Source: Phymorhynchus buccinoides (lineage: Eukaryota > Mollusca > Gastropoda > Neogastropoda > Raphitomidae). From it: a DNA stretch of 64,000 nt. Made by a program: the position numbers and the translations under genes. Below, in pieces: positions 62,055-64,000 of this stretch. The notes below the pieces were generated by a model. The model was given only the letters and a program-made list of their open reading frames with translations. It was not told the origin of the DNA and searched no databases. Position 1 is the first letter of the stretch. Each line of letters starts with the position of its first letter. The stretch lies in contig CM065698.1 in NCBI GenBank assembly GCA_017654935.2, positions 40,000,842-40,064,841 on the forward strand, given 5' to 3'.

Positions 62055-62341
62055 GTAAAAATAGTTCCCCCACCTTTGTGCTTGTAACTTCCTCTAATCT
62101 GCCACTCTCTTTGACTCTGCCTTTTCCCTTTGCTTTCTCTCATCTACTATCTTTCTGACTTATTGGCCCATTCTCCTGCCTTTTTTCAAAAAAATCTTCC
62201 AACTAACTTTTCTCCCTTGAGCTCCTCCGAAATCGGAATGTGTCGGCTGTACGCAGCAGGGAGACCAGTGAAAACTGAAAACCGGACACATACCCATTAT
62301 GGCCATATGACCTGGGAACAGCAGAAGAAGAAGAAGAAGAG
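62055..62341 (+). repeat. Family-B SINE-like repeat
   Basis: Full copy with a small deletion in the head (CCCCCACCTTTGTGCTTGT) and a long (GAA)n tail. Confidence 0.65.
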
Positions 62342-63300
62342 GAAACTATGGGCACCGGTTTTGGAGTGCGTTGCATCGCATGGCCTCCTCAGAATGTCTC
62401 CCACTGTATTCCTCCAGTGATGATAATAATTAATATAGGCCCCTATGGTTATTGGGTTGTGCTGCTAATGTTTTTGGTTTTTGTAATATACTACAGCCAC
62501 CAGTTTTCAGACAAAGACACAGAGACACGCTCACACGGTGAATTTTACGGTAATACTAGCAGCAACGCCCCGCGATTGCTACGCCCCGCACTCCGCTTCG
62601 TTTTTCCCTGGCACAGGTCTTTAGAATAGCAGTTGCCAGGATAGCACTTCAAAATGTCTCCCACTGTAGTCCATATTTACGGAGCCCCCTCGGCTCTCAC
62701 TCTCACTGTGCTATTGACCCTTCAAAATGTCTTCCACTGCATTCCCCTGTTAATGCTGATCACGAATATATATGGTTATACTGGTCTAACGCCAATGATT
62801 TTGAAACTATGAGCACTTGTTTTCAGAACCCCCTCAGCTCTCACTCTCACTGTGCTATTGGTCTCTTCAAGGGGTAGGTACCATCTCAAACGGTCTCCCA
62901 TCTGCACATTTTCAATGATGTGTTTGATATTTCTTATATTGCATAAACGTTCAGGCATATGGCTACGATATTTCTTCATCATAAAATTTATAAATGGAAG
63001 GTTAAGCACTGAATGCAACGTTTGAAAATGTCGGGTTTCATTTGCGTTTCTTTCGCACTCGAGTTTATATTTTTTTCCGCCATTACTTTCTTCACAATCA
63101 CAGTCGTCTTTCCTTTTGATTCAGGTGTGTTCTTCCAGTGGGCATATCGCGTTTTATCTCCATGCTGATCACCCTTAATTTGTGTAAACCCAAATCGTAT
63201 TTATGACCTTCAATATTCAAAGACAGATACTAATACACATCTAGGTTTGTAGGATATTGTAGTTTTCAAACACGGGGTTCCTGACCCCCCCCCCCCCCCC
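62342..63300. other. Unassigned stretch before MITE copy 6
   Basis: Contains two diverged copies of a CCCCTCAGCTCTCACTCTCACTGTGCTATTG-type segment (about 62685 and 62827) and a C homopolymer at 63283-63304. No gene recognised. Confidence 0.45.
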
Positions 63301-63305
63301 CCCCA

Positions 63306-63522
63306 TAGGGGAAGACGGGGTAAAAAGCGCATGGGCGGGTAAGAAGCCCACCCCAATTATCTCATGAAATGAAGCAAATTTCAGTCTCATTTTGCCCATG
63401 AGACGAGCGTTAATGTCTAGCATTCGTCTCATGGGCAAATTTGACTGAAATGTTCTTTATTTCATGAGATAATTGGGGTGGGCTTCTTACCCGCCCATGC
63501 GCTTTTTACCCCGTCTTCCCCT
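63306..63522. mobile_element. Palindromic MITE, same family (copy 6)
   Basis: Full length, directly after a 22-bp C homopolymer. Loop identical to copy 4. Confidence 0.88.
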
Positions 63523-63604
63523 AACTCTCTATGGTAGTAACAGGTTCTGAAACTTTGATTTTCAAAACCTGCTCCTGCTTTCTTCAACAAACCTCAAGCA
63601 GTAA

Positions 63605-63850
63605 GGCAGGCGGCAGAATGGTTAAGTCGTTTGCCTGCCAATTTCAATGCGCGAGTGACCCGGAGTCGAATCAGTCTCGCCCCGTTCTTTCTAGTTTGAC
63701 AGGAAAATCGAACTGAGCGTCGAGTCCTTCATATACCAGATGGGGACTTAAACTAAGCTAGCCTGACCCCGTGCGCTGTACGCACGTAAAAATCCCACGA
63801 CAGTTAAAAGTCGATAAGAGCAGGGAGAAATCCTGCTGCCTGGTATGACC
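63605..63850 (+). mobile_element. tRNA-like SINE
   Basis: The head GGCAGAATGGTTAAGTCG and CCGGAGTCGAATCAG looks like box A and a decayed box B. The body continues to CAGGGAGAAATCCTGCTGCC. Confidence 0.6.
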
Positions 63851-64000
63851 AAATTGATGGCTCACGTTTAATTAATTAATAGAAAGAGAGAGAGAGGTGG
63901 TGGTGGTGGTGGTGGTGGTGGGGGTGTTCCCAAGTCTGCCCCACCTCACCCTGTTCACTCCCCCCAAAAAAAGAAAAAGAAAAAAGAAAGAACACTACAA

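Noticed and set aside
57602..63438. A recurring small protein (MPMRRMLDINARLMGK) in several places
   Set aside because: It is the translation of the palindromic MITE and appears wherever the MITE does, on either strand. No conserved function can be inferred.

Overview
The window is eukaryotic genomic DNA. Its genes are split into exons with GT-AG introns and an AATAAA poly(A) signal, and most of the rest is microsatellites, MITEs, tRNA-derived SINEs and broken LINEs. The repeat mix would suit a lophotrochozoan such as a marine gastropod, but that is inference.

One host gene dominates, from about 40 kb back to the left end: the 3' part of a large coiled-coil protein that I read as a KIF20B/MPHOSPH1-like kinesin-6 (cytokinesis and mitotic-exit motor). 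The motor domain is outside the window. The exons join in phase without a break: 16 constitutive exons, 1,178 codons plus stop. The assembly order is wrong, however. Exons at 11000-4347 lie on the minus strand, a gap of exactly 500 N sits at 11001-11500, and 1-3564 is a near-identical inverted copy of 11501-15053. Flipping the left contig and merging the 3.56 kb overlap restores one continuous plus-strand gene, so the arms look like one locus (two haplotypes or contig ends) assembled twice in opposite orientation.

The most striking feature is at 34453-36537. Nineteen near-perfect 113-bp units each hold a 51-nt phase 1-1 exon with its own acceptor, branch-point-like sequence and donor, separated by 62-nt introns. 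Any number of them can be included without changing frame, so the KIF20B-like tail could carry 0 to 19 extra copies of a 17-residue Ser-Pro-containing peptide. The same gene has three degenerate intronic arrays that also grew from exon edges (16.4-17.2, 28.2-29.1 and 29.3-29.9 kb).

Layout: 1-3564 left arm; 3.6-11.0 kb misoriented upstream exons with MITEs and a LINE fragment; 11.0-11.5 kb gap; 11.5-15.05 kb right arm; 15.05-40.1 kb downstream exons, with introns full of nested MITEs, a 1-kb composite palindrome (21.7-22.7 kb), a LINE 3' end swollen by (CT)n, and 64-bp and 113-bp arrays; 40.1-51 kb probable 3' UTR and then intergenic repeats, including a satellite with AGGTCA-type half-sites (49.2-50.5 kb); 51.1-54.9 kb a decayed nearly full-length LINE; 55.4-64 kb a cluster of palindromic MITEs, two more hairpin elements with TTAGGG-like loops, SINEs, and one possible signal-peptide exon (56132-56192).
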